This document shows, one piece after another, positions 17,236-24,301 of a stretch of 32,541 nucleotides of DNA. The stretch lies in contig DKZA01000027.1 in NCBI GenBank assembly GCA_002492525.1, forward strand, positions 1-32,541. The letters are read 5' to 3'. The stretch's first letter is position 1. Each line of letters opens with the position of its first letter. The translations under genes were made by a program, and so were the position numbers. The notes under the pieces were generated by a model. It was not told where the DNA came from, did no database searches, and worked only from the letters and a program-made list of their open reading frames with translations. Origin of the DNA: Lachnospiraceae bacterium UBA7086. GTDB taxonomy: Bacteria; Bacillota; Clostridia; Lachnospirales; Lachnospiraceae.

Positions 17236-18816
17236 ATGAGATATGGCAAAAAGGGGCTCAAACGGCTTTTGCTGGTTTTGTGTATCTGTCTGCTTGGACT
17301 TATTGTGGCAGGGTATATTCGTGGGAAGACGGGCCGGCTGCAGTTGGCAGTTCCTGTGATTTCTTATGAAAAGCTACAGGATGTAACACAAAAAATGCAG
17401 GAGTATGACGAAAGACCTGCGCTTTATTATAACGGACATGCGGCGGCCTATGATAAGGTGGATGATATTTATTATATTACCCAGAATATGGATGGCGGCA
17501 CCTTCGGCGGCGCATTAAACAGCGGCGAGGGGAAACTTTTGTGGCTTTCGGATGATTATTTTGCGGATTTTGCGGATGCCCTTGCCCAGGGGCATATCTT
17601 TTCTTTGTATTGTGTGGATAGTAGTAAGAACAGGTATTGCATTTATCAGGTGGTTTTTACAGGGATGCCCATTATGGTGATCGATACCCTGGACGGCGGA
17701 GAAATCAAAGGCGGAAGAGAGGGCGTGATGCGCCTTTTTGACCTGAAATTTGCAGGGGACAGTTATAAGGAGTCATCCTGTTATGCGGCCATCCGCGGCA
17801 ACACATCCATAGGGTATCCCAAGAAAGGGTATAAACTGGAGCTGGATAAGAAGATGTCCCTGTTGGGGATGCGCAGGGATGAAGACTGGATTCTTACGGC
17901 TTTGTATGATGACGCGGGACTGATTCATACGAAATTTGCCCATGATGTGTGGCAGGACATTGCCCAAAACAATGGGGTTAAAAAAGACGACGGGACAAGA
18001 ATGGAGTATCTGGAACTTTTCAGCAATGATGTCTATCTGGGGGTCTACGGATTGATAGAGCGGATTGACGCGAAAGAATTATCTTTGACCCGGGGAGATA
18101 TTCTGTATAAATGTATAGGATACGAAGAGGACAGGACAGACAGCGGCTGGAGTTTTGGACTGGAAGAAGCTTTTGACGTCAAATATCCCGCGCAGTATGG
18201 TATGTACGAGTACGGTCTGCTAAATGATTATCTGGATATATTTAATCATATGACGGACAGGGAGGGGTATGAGAAGGCCAGATCCATGATCAACATGGAA
18301 AATTATGTGGATCATAATATCTTTACACTCTTTGCCTATGGCTGTGACAATTATCTGCGCAAAAACAATTTTTATCTGGCTTGTCCGAACAATGCCGAAG
18401 ACGGGTCGGCTTATACTTTTATCATGATACCCTGGGATTTAAATGCTACCTGGGGAAATGTGCAGGTGGTGGATATGTCATGCAACAATACCCTGTATAT
18501 GCCGGAGGTGATAGAGGACCCTAACCTCTGGTGCCTGGATGTGAAACAGTTGTTCCGGTGTTATCCGGATGAAGTTGCCGAGAAGTCCTATGACAGATGG
18601 AGGAATCTGCGAGAAGAAATTCTGACAAAGGACAGGCTGTGGGACATGTTGGATGAGGACTTTGCTTATCTGCATGAATCCGTGGCTTATGACAGGAATT
18701 ACAGACGGTGGCCGGAGGGGATGGAATACTGGGAAGAGGGATATATATACGAGTATGTAGAAGGCCGTCTAACGTATCTGGACACTTATTTTCAAAACCC
18801 GTATGTGGCTGACTGA
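17236..18816 (+). CDS. CotH-family kinase-like protein, membrane anchored
   Basis: A 526-residue protein with an N-terminal membrane segment at about residues 9-27 and a large CotH domain. Visible family motifs are RGNTS with KKGYKLEL downstream (residues about 190-212), DWILTALYDD near 217, YLELFSNDVYLGVYGLIERI and the acidic metal-site motif PWDLNATWGN near 395. CotH in Bacillus is a spore-coat protein kinase, and related proteins are found outside spores. GGAGG at 17218-17222 is 13 bases from the ATG, which is long. It lies between scpB and a carboxypeptidase gene, so an envelope or spore-associated role is plausible but not shown. Confidence 0.85.
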   Translation: MRYGKKGLKRLLLVLCICLLGLIVAGYIRGKTGRLQLAVPVISYEKLQDVTQKMQEYDERPALYYNGHAAAYDKVDDIYYITQNMDGGTFGGALNSGEGKLLWLSDDYFADFADALAQGHIFSLYCVDSSKNRYCIYQVVFTGMPIMVIDTLDGGEIKGGREGVMRLFDLKFAGDSYKESSCYAAIRGNTSIGYPKKGYKLELDKKMSLLGMRRDEDWILTALYDDAGLIHTKFAHDVWQDIAQNNGVKKDDGTRMEYLELFSNDVYLGVYGLIERIDAKELSLTRGDILYKCIGYEEDRTDSGWSFGLEEAFDVKYPAQYGMYEYGLLNDYLDIFNHMTDREGYEKARSMINMENYVDHNIFTLFAYGCDNYLRKNNFYLACPNNAEDGSAYTFIMIPWDLNATWGNVQVVDMSCNNTLYMPEVIEDPNLWCLDVKQLFRCYPDEVAEKSYDRWRNLREEILTKDRLWDMLDEDFAYLHESVAYDRNYRRWPEGMEYWEEGYIYEYVEGRLTYLDTYFQNPYVAD

Positions 18817-18887
18817 CAGAGCATACGGAGGTTGGAAGCCGTGCGTTCGGATGGAATTTTGAAACAGGGTAGTTCAGGGAACAGAAG

Positions 18888-18942
18888 AGTGCGCATATAT
18901 ATGTAAGGAGTCTTGGAACCGAGGCATTACGATATGCGCACT
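18888..18942 (+). promoter_or_regulatory. Inverted repeat covering the start codon of the second carboxypeptidase gene
   Basis: AGTGCGCATAT at 18888-18898 is perfectly complementary to ATATGCGCACT at 18932-18942. The right arm contains the ATG at 18934-18936. The 33-base loop contains AAGGAG at 18905-18910. Folded in mRNA, this stem would bury the start codon. Confidence 0.5.
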
Positions 18943-20151
18943 TTATTACAGCGAAGTCTTATTTTTTCTATGGTCTTTCTTCTTCTGGGCGTTGGCCTGT
19001 CACAGAGAATCCAGGCAGCAGGAACCAAAGAAGAGCTGAAACTCTATGCCCGGGCGGCTGTGCTGATGGATGCAGACAGCGGCAGGGTTCTTTATGGCAA
19101 AAATCCCAAAGAAGTGCTGCCAATGGCCAGTACAACAAAAATCATGACATGTATTCTGGCGTTAGAATATGGCAGCCCGGAGACAGAGGCGGAGGTCTCT
19201 GCTTATGCGGTCAGTATGCCGAAGGTGAAGCTTGGCGTCAGACAGGGAGAAAAATATCGGTTAGAAGACTTGTTATATTCGTTGATGCTGGAATCTCATA
19301 ATGATTCGGCAGTGGTGATCGCGGAGGCGGTGGGAGGCAGCGTGGAAAGCTTTGCTGCCATGATGAATCAGAAGGCGCGGGATATCGGATGTTATGATAC
19401 TTATTTTATCACACCAAACGGTCTGGATGCGGTGGTAAACGACAGTGGGAAGATTCATTCTACTACGGCACAGGATTTGGCAAAAATCATGGCTTATTGT
19501 GTGACGGATTCTCCGGCAAAAGATGATTTTCTTGAAATCACCAGGACCATAAGCTATGATTTTACCGATGTGGAGGGTGCCAGAAACTTTCACTGCAATA
19601 ATCATAATGCTTTTCTTGGCATGATGCAGGAGGCTCTTTCCGGGAAGACGGGATTTACCAATAACGCCGGTTATTGTTATGTGGGAGCGATTACCAGCGA
19701 GGGACGTACCTTTACGGTAGCACTGCTTGCATGCGGCTGGCCCAATAACAGGAGTTATAAATGGAGCGATATGAAACAGCTGGCTGCATACGGTATGGAA
19801 CATTATCGTTATCGGGATATCTATGAGCATAGAGAGTTTCAGGATATACCGGTGATAAACGGTATTGGGCAGCAGAAAACGCCTTATGACAAGGCCAGTG
19901 TACCGGTGGTGTTGGAGGCTCATGAAGAGACGCTGCCCTATCTTTTAAGTGAGCAGGACAGGGTGGAGGTAAAGACGCAGGTGGCGGAGCAGCTTACAGC
20001 GCCGGTGGCGGATCATACGGAAGTGGGTTCTGTGTCCTATTATCTGAACGGACAGTTGGTCAAACGTTATGCCATTTGTACGGACGGAGCAGTGGAAGAG
20101 TGTACCTTTGGCTGGATATGCCGCTATATCGTGCGGATTTTCCTGCCGTAA
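18934..20151 (+). CDS. D-alanyl-D-alanine carboxypeptidase (S11, DacF-like), second copy
   Basis: A 405-residue S11 carboxypeptidase. A signal peptide spans about residues 1-29 (hydrophobic SLIFSMVFLLLGVGL, then IQAAG). Active-site motifs are STTK at 66-69, SHN at 121-123 and KTG at 238-240. A beta-rich C-terminal domain ends in an amphipathic segment (WICRYIVRIFLP) typical of membrane anchoring. The frame extends up to a TTG at 18913, but AAGGAG ends only two bases before that codon. The ATG at 18934 is therefore preferred, with GAGG at 18921-18924 as a modest ribosome site. It is distinct from the copy at 13621 (SHN in place of SGN), so this is an older duplication rather than a recent one. 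Confidence 0.92.
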   Translation: MRTLLQRSLIFSMVFLLLGVGLSQRIQAAGTKEELKLYARAAVLMDADSGRVLYGKNPKEVLPMASTTKIMTCILALEYGSPETEAEVSAYAVSMPKVKLGVRQGEKYRLEDLLYSLMLESHNDSAVVIAEAVGGSVESFAAMMNQKARDIGCYDTYFITPNGLDAVVNDSGKIHSTTAQDLAKIMAYCVTDSPAKDDFLEITRTISYDFTDVEGARNFHCNNHNAFLGMMQEALSGKTGFTNNAGYCYVGAITSEGRTFTVALLACGWPNNRSYKWSDMKQLAAYGMEHYRYRDIYEHREFQDIPVINGIGQQKTPYDKASVPVVLEAHEETLPYLLSEQDRVEVKTQVAEQLTAPVADHTEVGSVSYYLNGQLVKRYAICTDGAVEECTFGWICRYIVRIFLP

Positions 20152-20225
20152 AAAAGGGAGCTTATCCAAATTCTGATTTTCTTACATTTTTTTTGAAAAA
20201 CTAACTAGTCGAGTTGGGGATTCTA

Positions 20226-20257
20226 TGGTATACTACTCTCGTGTGCTATGCCACACG
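20226..20257 (+). promoter_or_regulatory. Promoter and 5'-end hairpin of the decarboxylase cluster
   Basis: TGG TATACT at 20226-20234 is an extended -10 box with no good -35. The start site would fall near 20241. A hairpin CGTGTG (20240-20245)/CACACG (20252-20257) would then sit at the very 5' end of the transcript, where such stems commonly slow decay. Confidence 0.5.
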
Positions 20258-20308
20258 ATAATATTGTTTTATTATTATCTATAATTATGATAAATGGAGG
20301 GCTGAAAA

Positions 20309-21736
20309 ATGAGTACTACTTCTCAAGCGAGTCAAAGAATCAATGCTTTACTCGATGAAAACAGTTTCGTTGAGATCGGCGGCCTTGTGACAGCAAGAGC
20401 TACAGATTTCAACCTGAAACAGACCGAAACGCCGTCTGATGGTGTGGTGACCGGTTACGGTGTGATCGATGGCAGTCTTGTGTATGTGTACAGCCAGGAT
20501 GCATCTGTGCTTAACGGATCTGTGGGAGAGATGCATGCGAAAAAGATTGTGAATCTGTATGATCTGGCTATGAAGATGGGCGCACCGGTGATCGGTCTGA
20601 TCGATTCTGCAGGCTTAAGGCTGCAGGAGGCTACCGATGCCTTAAACGGTTTTGGCGAGATTTACAGAAGTCAGGTGATGGCTTCCGGCGTGATCCCGCA
20701 GATTACGGCAGTGTTTGGAAACTGCGGCGGCGGACTTGCACTGATTCCGGCCATGACAGATTTCGCATTTATGGAGGAGAAGAAAGCAAAACTGTTCGTG
20801 AATTCTCCCAATGCCTTGGAGGGAAATGAGATTTCCCGCTGTGATACGTCTGCGGCGGCGTTCCAGAGTGAGGAGACCGGTCTGGTCGATATGGTAGCGG
20901 ATGAGGCTTCCATTCTTGCACAGATCAGACAGTTAGTATCCATTCTGCCTGCCAATAATGCGGACTATGCGCTGACAGACTGTACGGATGACTTAAATCG
21001 TGCCTGCGCACAGATTGCAGATTGTGTGGGGGATACTGCTATCGCTTTATCTCAGATCGCGGATGACGGTCTGTTCGTGGAAGTGAAACAGGATTACGCC
21101 AAGGATATGGTAGCTGGTTTCATCCGTTTAAACGGCGCTACGGTAGGTGCTGTTGCAAACCGTACTGAGGTGTACAATGCGGACGGAGAGGTGACAGATA
21201 AATTTGATGCGGTATTGTCTGCAAGAGGTGCCCAGAAAGCGGCGGAGTTCATTACTTTCTGTGACGCTTTTGACATTCCGGTACTTTCTCTCACGAATGT
21301 GACGGGATTTGCTGCAACCAAGTGTTCTGAAAAGCGTATGGCGAAGGCTGTTGGCAAGCTTACATACGCATTTGCCAATGCTACCGTTCCGAAGGTAAAT
21401 GTGATCATTGGCAAGGCTTACGGCAGTGCTTATGTGGCTATGAACTCCAAGGCGATCGGCGCGGACATTACGATGGCATGGCCGAATGCGGAGATCGGTA
21501 TGATGGATGCGAAGCTGGCGGCAAAGATTATCTGTGATGGACAAGGTTCCGATGCCATCGATGCCTGTGCGAAAGAGTATGCGGCACTGCAGAACAATGT
21601 GACAAGTGCGGCGAAGAGAGGCTATGTGGATCAGATCGTGGAGCCGGCCGACACCAGAAAATATGTGATCGGCGCCTTCGAGATGCTGGCGGCTAAAAGC
21701 GAGGGCCGTCCCGAGAAAAAACATGGTACAGTTTAG
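20309..21736 (+). CDS. 12S-type carboxyltransferase subunit (MmdA/PccB-like, divergent)
   Basis: A 475-residue double-crotonase-fold carboxyltransferase of the kind that moves carboxyl groups between biotin and an acyl-CoA. The N-half shows DSAGLRLQEATDALNGFGEI, then SGVIPQITAVFGNCGGG; the oxyanion glycines are at 137-142. The C-half keeps GKAYGSAYVAMNSKAIGAD near 368-386. The normally conserved PGFLPG...GIIRHGAK block of MmdA/PccB is replaced by VTGFAATKCSEKRMAKAVGK at 331-350, so the substrate may differ from methylmalonyl-CoA. GGAGGG at 20296-20301 supports the ATG. It is the first gene of a cluster with OadG-like, biotin carrier, OadB and 5S-type genes. Family is certain; substrate is not. 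Confidence 0.85.
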   Translation: MSTTSQASQRINALLDENSFVEIGGLVTARATDFNLKQTETPSDGVVTGYGVIDGSLVYVYSQDASVLNGSVGEMHAKKIVNLYDLAMKMGAPVIGLIDSAGLRLQEATDALNGFGEIYRSQVMASGVIPQITAVFGNCGGGLALIPAMTDFAFMEEKKAKLFVNSPNALEGNEISRCDTSAAAFQSEETGLVDMVADEASILAQIRQLVSILPANNADYALTDCTDDLNRACAQIADCVGDTAIALSQIADDGLFVEVKQDYAKDMVAGFIRLNGATVGAVANRTEVYNADGEVTDKFDAVLSARGAQKAAEFITFCDAFDIPVLSLTNVTGFAATKCSEKRMAKAVGKLTYAFANATVPKVNVIIGKAYGSAYVAMNSKAIGADITMAWPNAEIGMMDAKLAAKIICDGQGSDAIDACAKEYAALQNNVTSAAKRGYVDQIVEPADTRKYVIGAFEMLAAKSEGRPEKKHGTV

Positions 21737-21753
21737 AAAGGATGATGCTTAAT

Positions 21754-22494
21754 ATGAAAAAACTATTGGTAATATTAGGTATGCTTACCTGTATGGCCGG
21801 CCTCGCTGCATGTGGAGAAGAGGAAAAGGCAAATGATGGGCCGGTTACGGAGAAAGAGGCAGTAGATTTCGGTACGAAATTTGTGGAAGATATGAATAAC
21901 ATTGTGAGTGCCGGATATATCGAGCAGTATGTAAATCAGCCTGAGCTTTATAATGGATTCCTTGACTGGAAGAGTGCATTGGAGGAGGATATCGGTACTT
22001 TTGAAGGTACCAATGGCGGCACTGCAGAGTTTGGCGAAGAGGAAATGGTCATCCGTGTCAATGTGCTCGGATCCGATCATGATGCAACGGTGGAAATTGT
22101 TTTAGATAACGAGGGTTCTTCCTTTGTCGGTATTACCACAAATGTTCATTACAGCACCGGTGAGATTATGCTGAAAGCAGGTATGAATACGGTAATCGGC
22201 ATGGGTACCGTGTTTGTGGTTCTGATTTTGATCAGCCTGATCATTTCCTGCTTCAGCCTGATATCTAAGTTTGAGAAGAGAGGGAAGAAGAAGCAGGAGA
22301 AAGAAGCGGCATCTGCGCCGGCGGCTGATGCCGTGGTATCACAGATTGCTGCCAAGGAAGAGCTTTCCGACGATACAGAGCTTGTGGCAGTTATCGCTGC
22401 GGCAATCGCTGCTTACGAAGGAGCGGCGTCTACGGATGGATTTGTAGTGAGATCCATCAGAAAATCTAACAAGACTAAATGGCAGAATGCCTGA
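21754..22494 (+). CDS. OadG-like small subunit fused to a lipoprotein domain
   Basis: OadG-type subunits are short one-helix membrane proteins that hold Na+-pumping decarboxylases together. Here the helix (residues 146-170, TVIGMGTVFVVLILISLIIS) is preceded by a lipoprotein signal with lipobox LAAC (cysteine 20) and an outward-facing acidic domain of about 120 residues (VTEKEAVDFGTKFVEDMNNI onward). The helix is followed by a basic stretch and the usual OadG tail (DTELVAVIAAAIAAYEG, then RSIRKS). In-frame ATGs at 21742 and 21745 are too close to AAAGG (21737-21741); the ATG at 21754, 12 bases away, gives a proper signal peptide. The added domain makes it much longer than a classical gamma subunit of about 80 residues. 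Confidence 0.8.
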   Translation: MKKLLVILGMLTCMAGLAACGEEEKANDGPVTEKEAVDFGTKFVEDMNNIVSAGYIEQYVNQPELYNGFLDWKSALEEDIGTFEGTNGGTAEFGEEEMVIRVNVLGSDHDATVEIVLDNEGSSFVGITTNVHYSTGEIMLKAGMNTVIGMGTVFVVLILISLIISCFSLISKFEKRGKKKQEKEAASAPAADAVVSQIAAKEELSDDTELVAVIAAAIAAYEGAASTDGFVVRSIRKSNKTKWQNA

Positions 22495-22514
22495 AATCAT
22501 AGGAGGATATGAAG

Positions 22515-22886
22515 ATGAAAAATTATACAATTACCGTAAATGGCAGCGTATATGACGTAGTGGTGGAAGAAGGCCAGACAAGCGGCGCACCGGCAGCGGC
22601 AGCACCGGCGGCACCCAGAGCAGTTCCCAAGGCAGCTCCTGCACCTGCGGCGGCAGCAAGCGGCGCAGCGGGCAGTGTAAAGATTGAAGCCGGCGCGGCA
22701 GGTAAAGTGTTCAAGATTGAGGCTAACGTAGGACAGGCAGTGAAGAAAGGTGACGCTGTCGTAATCGTTGAGGCTATGAAGATGGAGATTCCTGTAGTGG
22801 CTCCTCAGGACGGTACTGTAGCAAGTATCAATGTGGCAGTGGGCGATGCGGTTGAGGCAGGCGCACTTCTTGCGACATTGAACTAA
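22515..22886 (+). CDS. Biotin carboxyl carrier protein (decarboxylase/transcarboxylase type)
   Basis: A free 123-residue biotin carrier that shuttles carboxyl groups between carboxyltransferases and the membrane pump. The C-terminal biotinyl domain has EAMKMEIP with the biotinylated lysine at residue 89. An Ala/Pro-rich flexible linker covers about residues 24-52, and the N-terminal segment (NYTITVNGSVYDVVVEE) matches the start of 1.3S/GcdC/MmdC-type carriers. AGGAGG at 22501-22506 is eight bases from the ATG at 22515 and only two from the ATG at 22509, so 22515 is chosen. No biotin ligase gene is in the window. Confidence 0.93.
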   Translation: MKNYTITVNGSVYDVVVEEGQTSGAPAAAAPAAPRAVPKAAPAPAAAASGAAGSVKIEAGAAGKVFKIEANVGQAVKKGDAVVIVEAMKMEIPVVAPQDGTVASINVAVGDAVEAGALLATLN

Positions 22887-22895
22887 TTATCGGTC

Positions 22896-22917
22896 GAAGG
22901 GTCCGCAGGGACGCTTC
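22896..22917 (+). other. Intercistronic hairpin after the biotin carrier gene
   Basis: GAAGGGTCC (22896-22904) pairs with GGACGCTTC (22909-22917) with one mismatch and a four-base loop. There is no T-run directly after it, so it is more likely a processing or stability stem than a full terminator. Confidence 0.4.
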
Positions 22918-22950
22918 TTCTGAAACTAAAACTACAGGAGGTTAATGAAA

Positions 22951-24096
22951 ATGTATATAGTAGAGACGCTTGATAATCTGATACATCAGACCGCTTTCTT
23001 TAATCTGGAAGTGGGCAATTATGTCATGATTGTCGTAGCACTTGTATTTCTATATCTGGCTATCGGCAAAGGCTTTGAGCCGCTCTTACTGGTTCCTATC
23101 GCTTTTGGTATGCTGCTTGTAAATATCTATCCGGATATCATGGCAGCGTATGGAGAAGGCGGCGCCGGCGGCGGTTTGCTGTATTATTTCTATAAGCTGG
23201 ATGAGTGGGCAATTCTGCCTTCCCTGATCTTTATGGGTGTTGGAGCCATGACGGACTTCGGCCCCCTGATTGCCAATCCCAAGAGTTTCCTTTTGGGTGC
23301 GGCGGCACAGTTTGGTATTTTTGCGGCATACTTTGGCGCAATCTTCTTAGGATTTAACGATAAAGCGGCAGCGGCTATCTCCATTATCGGCGGTGCGGAC
23401 GGCCCGACTTCTATTTTCCTTGCCGGAAAGCTGGGACAGACGACCCTGATGGGGCCTATTGCGGTGGCGGCTTATTCCTATATGGCATTGGTACCGATTA
23501 TCCAGCCGCCCATCATGAAACTCTTTACCACAGAGAAGGAGAGAAAGATTAAGATGGGACAGCTTCGTCCTGTCAGCAAGCTGGAGAAGATTCTCTTCCC
23601 GATTGTGGTTACGATTGTGGTATCTCTGATTCTTCCTACCACAGCACCTCTTGTCGGTATGCTGATGTTAGGTAACCTTTTCAGAGAGTGCGGTGTAGTG
23701 AGACAGTTGACGGATACGGCATCCAATGCTTTGATGTATATTGTGGTTATCATTCTTGGTACTTCCGTGGGTGCAACCACAAGCGCTGAGGCGTTCCTTA
23801 ACTGGGATACGATTAAGATTGTTATTTTAGGTCTGATCGCATTTGCGTTCGGTACGGCGGCAGGTGTACTGTTCGGTAAGCTGATGTGTGTAGTCACCAA
23901 GGGTAAGGTGAATCCGCTGATTGGTTCTGCCGGTGTATCCGCAGTACCTATGGCGGCCAGAGTATCACAGAAGGTAGGGGCGGAGGCTGATCCTACGAAC
24001 TTCCTGCTGATGCATGCCATGGGACCTAACGTAGCAGGTGTTATTGGTACGGCAGTGGCGGCAGGTACCTTTATGGCGGTATTCGGTGTATTCTAA
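22951..24096 (+). CDS. oadB: Na+-translocating decarboxylase beta subunit
   Basis: The membrane subunit that decarboxylates carboxybiotin and exports Na+. It is 381 residues with many hydrophobic segments. The family signature GGADGPT is at residues 147-153; D150 corresponds to the essential aspartate (D203) of Klebsiella OadB. The late motif NPLIGSAGVSAVPMAARVSQ corresponds to the helix VIII region carrying conserved polar residues for Na+. AGGAGG at 22936-22941 is nine bases from the ATG at 22951 and three from the ATG at 22945, so 22951 is used. The family covers oxaloacetate, methylmalonyl-CoA, glutaconyl-CoA and malonate pumps, so OadB is a family label rather than a substrate. Confidence 0.94.
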   Translation: MYIVETLDNLIHQTAFFNLEVGNYVMIVVALVFLYLAIGKGFEPLLLVPIAFGMLLVNIYPDIMAAYGEGGAGGGLLYYFYKLDEWAILPSLIFMGVGAMTDFGPLIANPKSFLLGAAAQFGIFAAYFGAIFLGFNDKAAAAISIIGGADGPTSIFLAGKLGQTTLMGPIAVAAYSYMALVPIIQPPIMKLFTTEKERKIKMGQLRPVSKLEKILFPIVVTIVVSLILPTTAPLVGMLMLGNLFRECGVVRQLTDTASNALMYIVVIILGTSVGATTSAEAFLNWDTIKIVILGLIAFAFGTAAGVLFGKLMCVVTKGKVNPLIGSAGVSAVPMAARVSQKVGAEADPTNFLLMHAMGPNVAGVIGTAVAAGTFMAVFGVF

Positions 24097-24123
24097 AAGT
24101 AAATTTGCTTCGCAAATTAACTT
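24097..24123 (+). other. Hairpin directly after oadB
   Basis: AAGTAAATTTG (24097-24107) and CAAATTAACTT (24113-24123) pair at 10 of 11 positions around the loop CTTCG. It begins at the base after the stop codon. A similar stem (ATAAATTTG/CAAATTTAT) follows the last gene of the cluster at 25746-25768. Confidence 0.55.
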
Positions 24124-24126
24124 TTC

Positions 24127-24263
24127 GAGATCCGTTTCGCGGCCTCGGATGTGAAATTACAAGTCGAAAACTGCTCGATTGCGAGGATTGTTTCGCGGCC
24201 TCGGATGTGAAATTACAAGTCGTAAATTACTCGATTGTGAGGATCGCTTCGCGGCCTTGGACT
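24127..24263 (+). repeat. Tandem 56-bp repeat, 2.4 copies
   Basis: Units start at 24127, 24183 and 24239, a constant period of 56. Each contains TTTCGCGGCCTCGGATGTGA or a close variant; the third is cut short. There are no spacers between units, so it is not a CRISPR. It fills the gap between oadB and the 5S-type gene. The same core occurs on the opposite strand at 32521-32541. Confidence 0.85.
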
Positions 24264-24301
24264 TGGAATGATAATATAAACTGAGAAAGGAATGAAAAAT
24301 A

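Noticed and set aside
22339..22714. Minus-strand Ala-rich frames opposite the biotin carrier
   Set aside because: They mirror the Ala/Pro-rich linker of the real gene and have no independent support.
24127..24263. CRISPR array
   Set aside because: Units are directly adjacent with a 56-base period and no unique spacers, and there are no cas genes.
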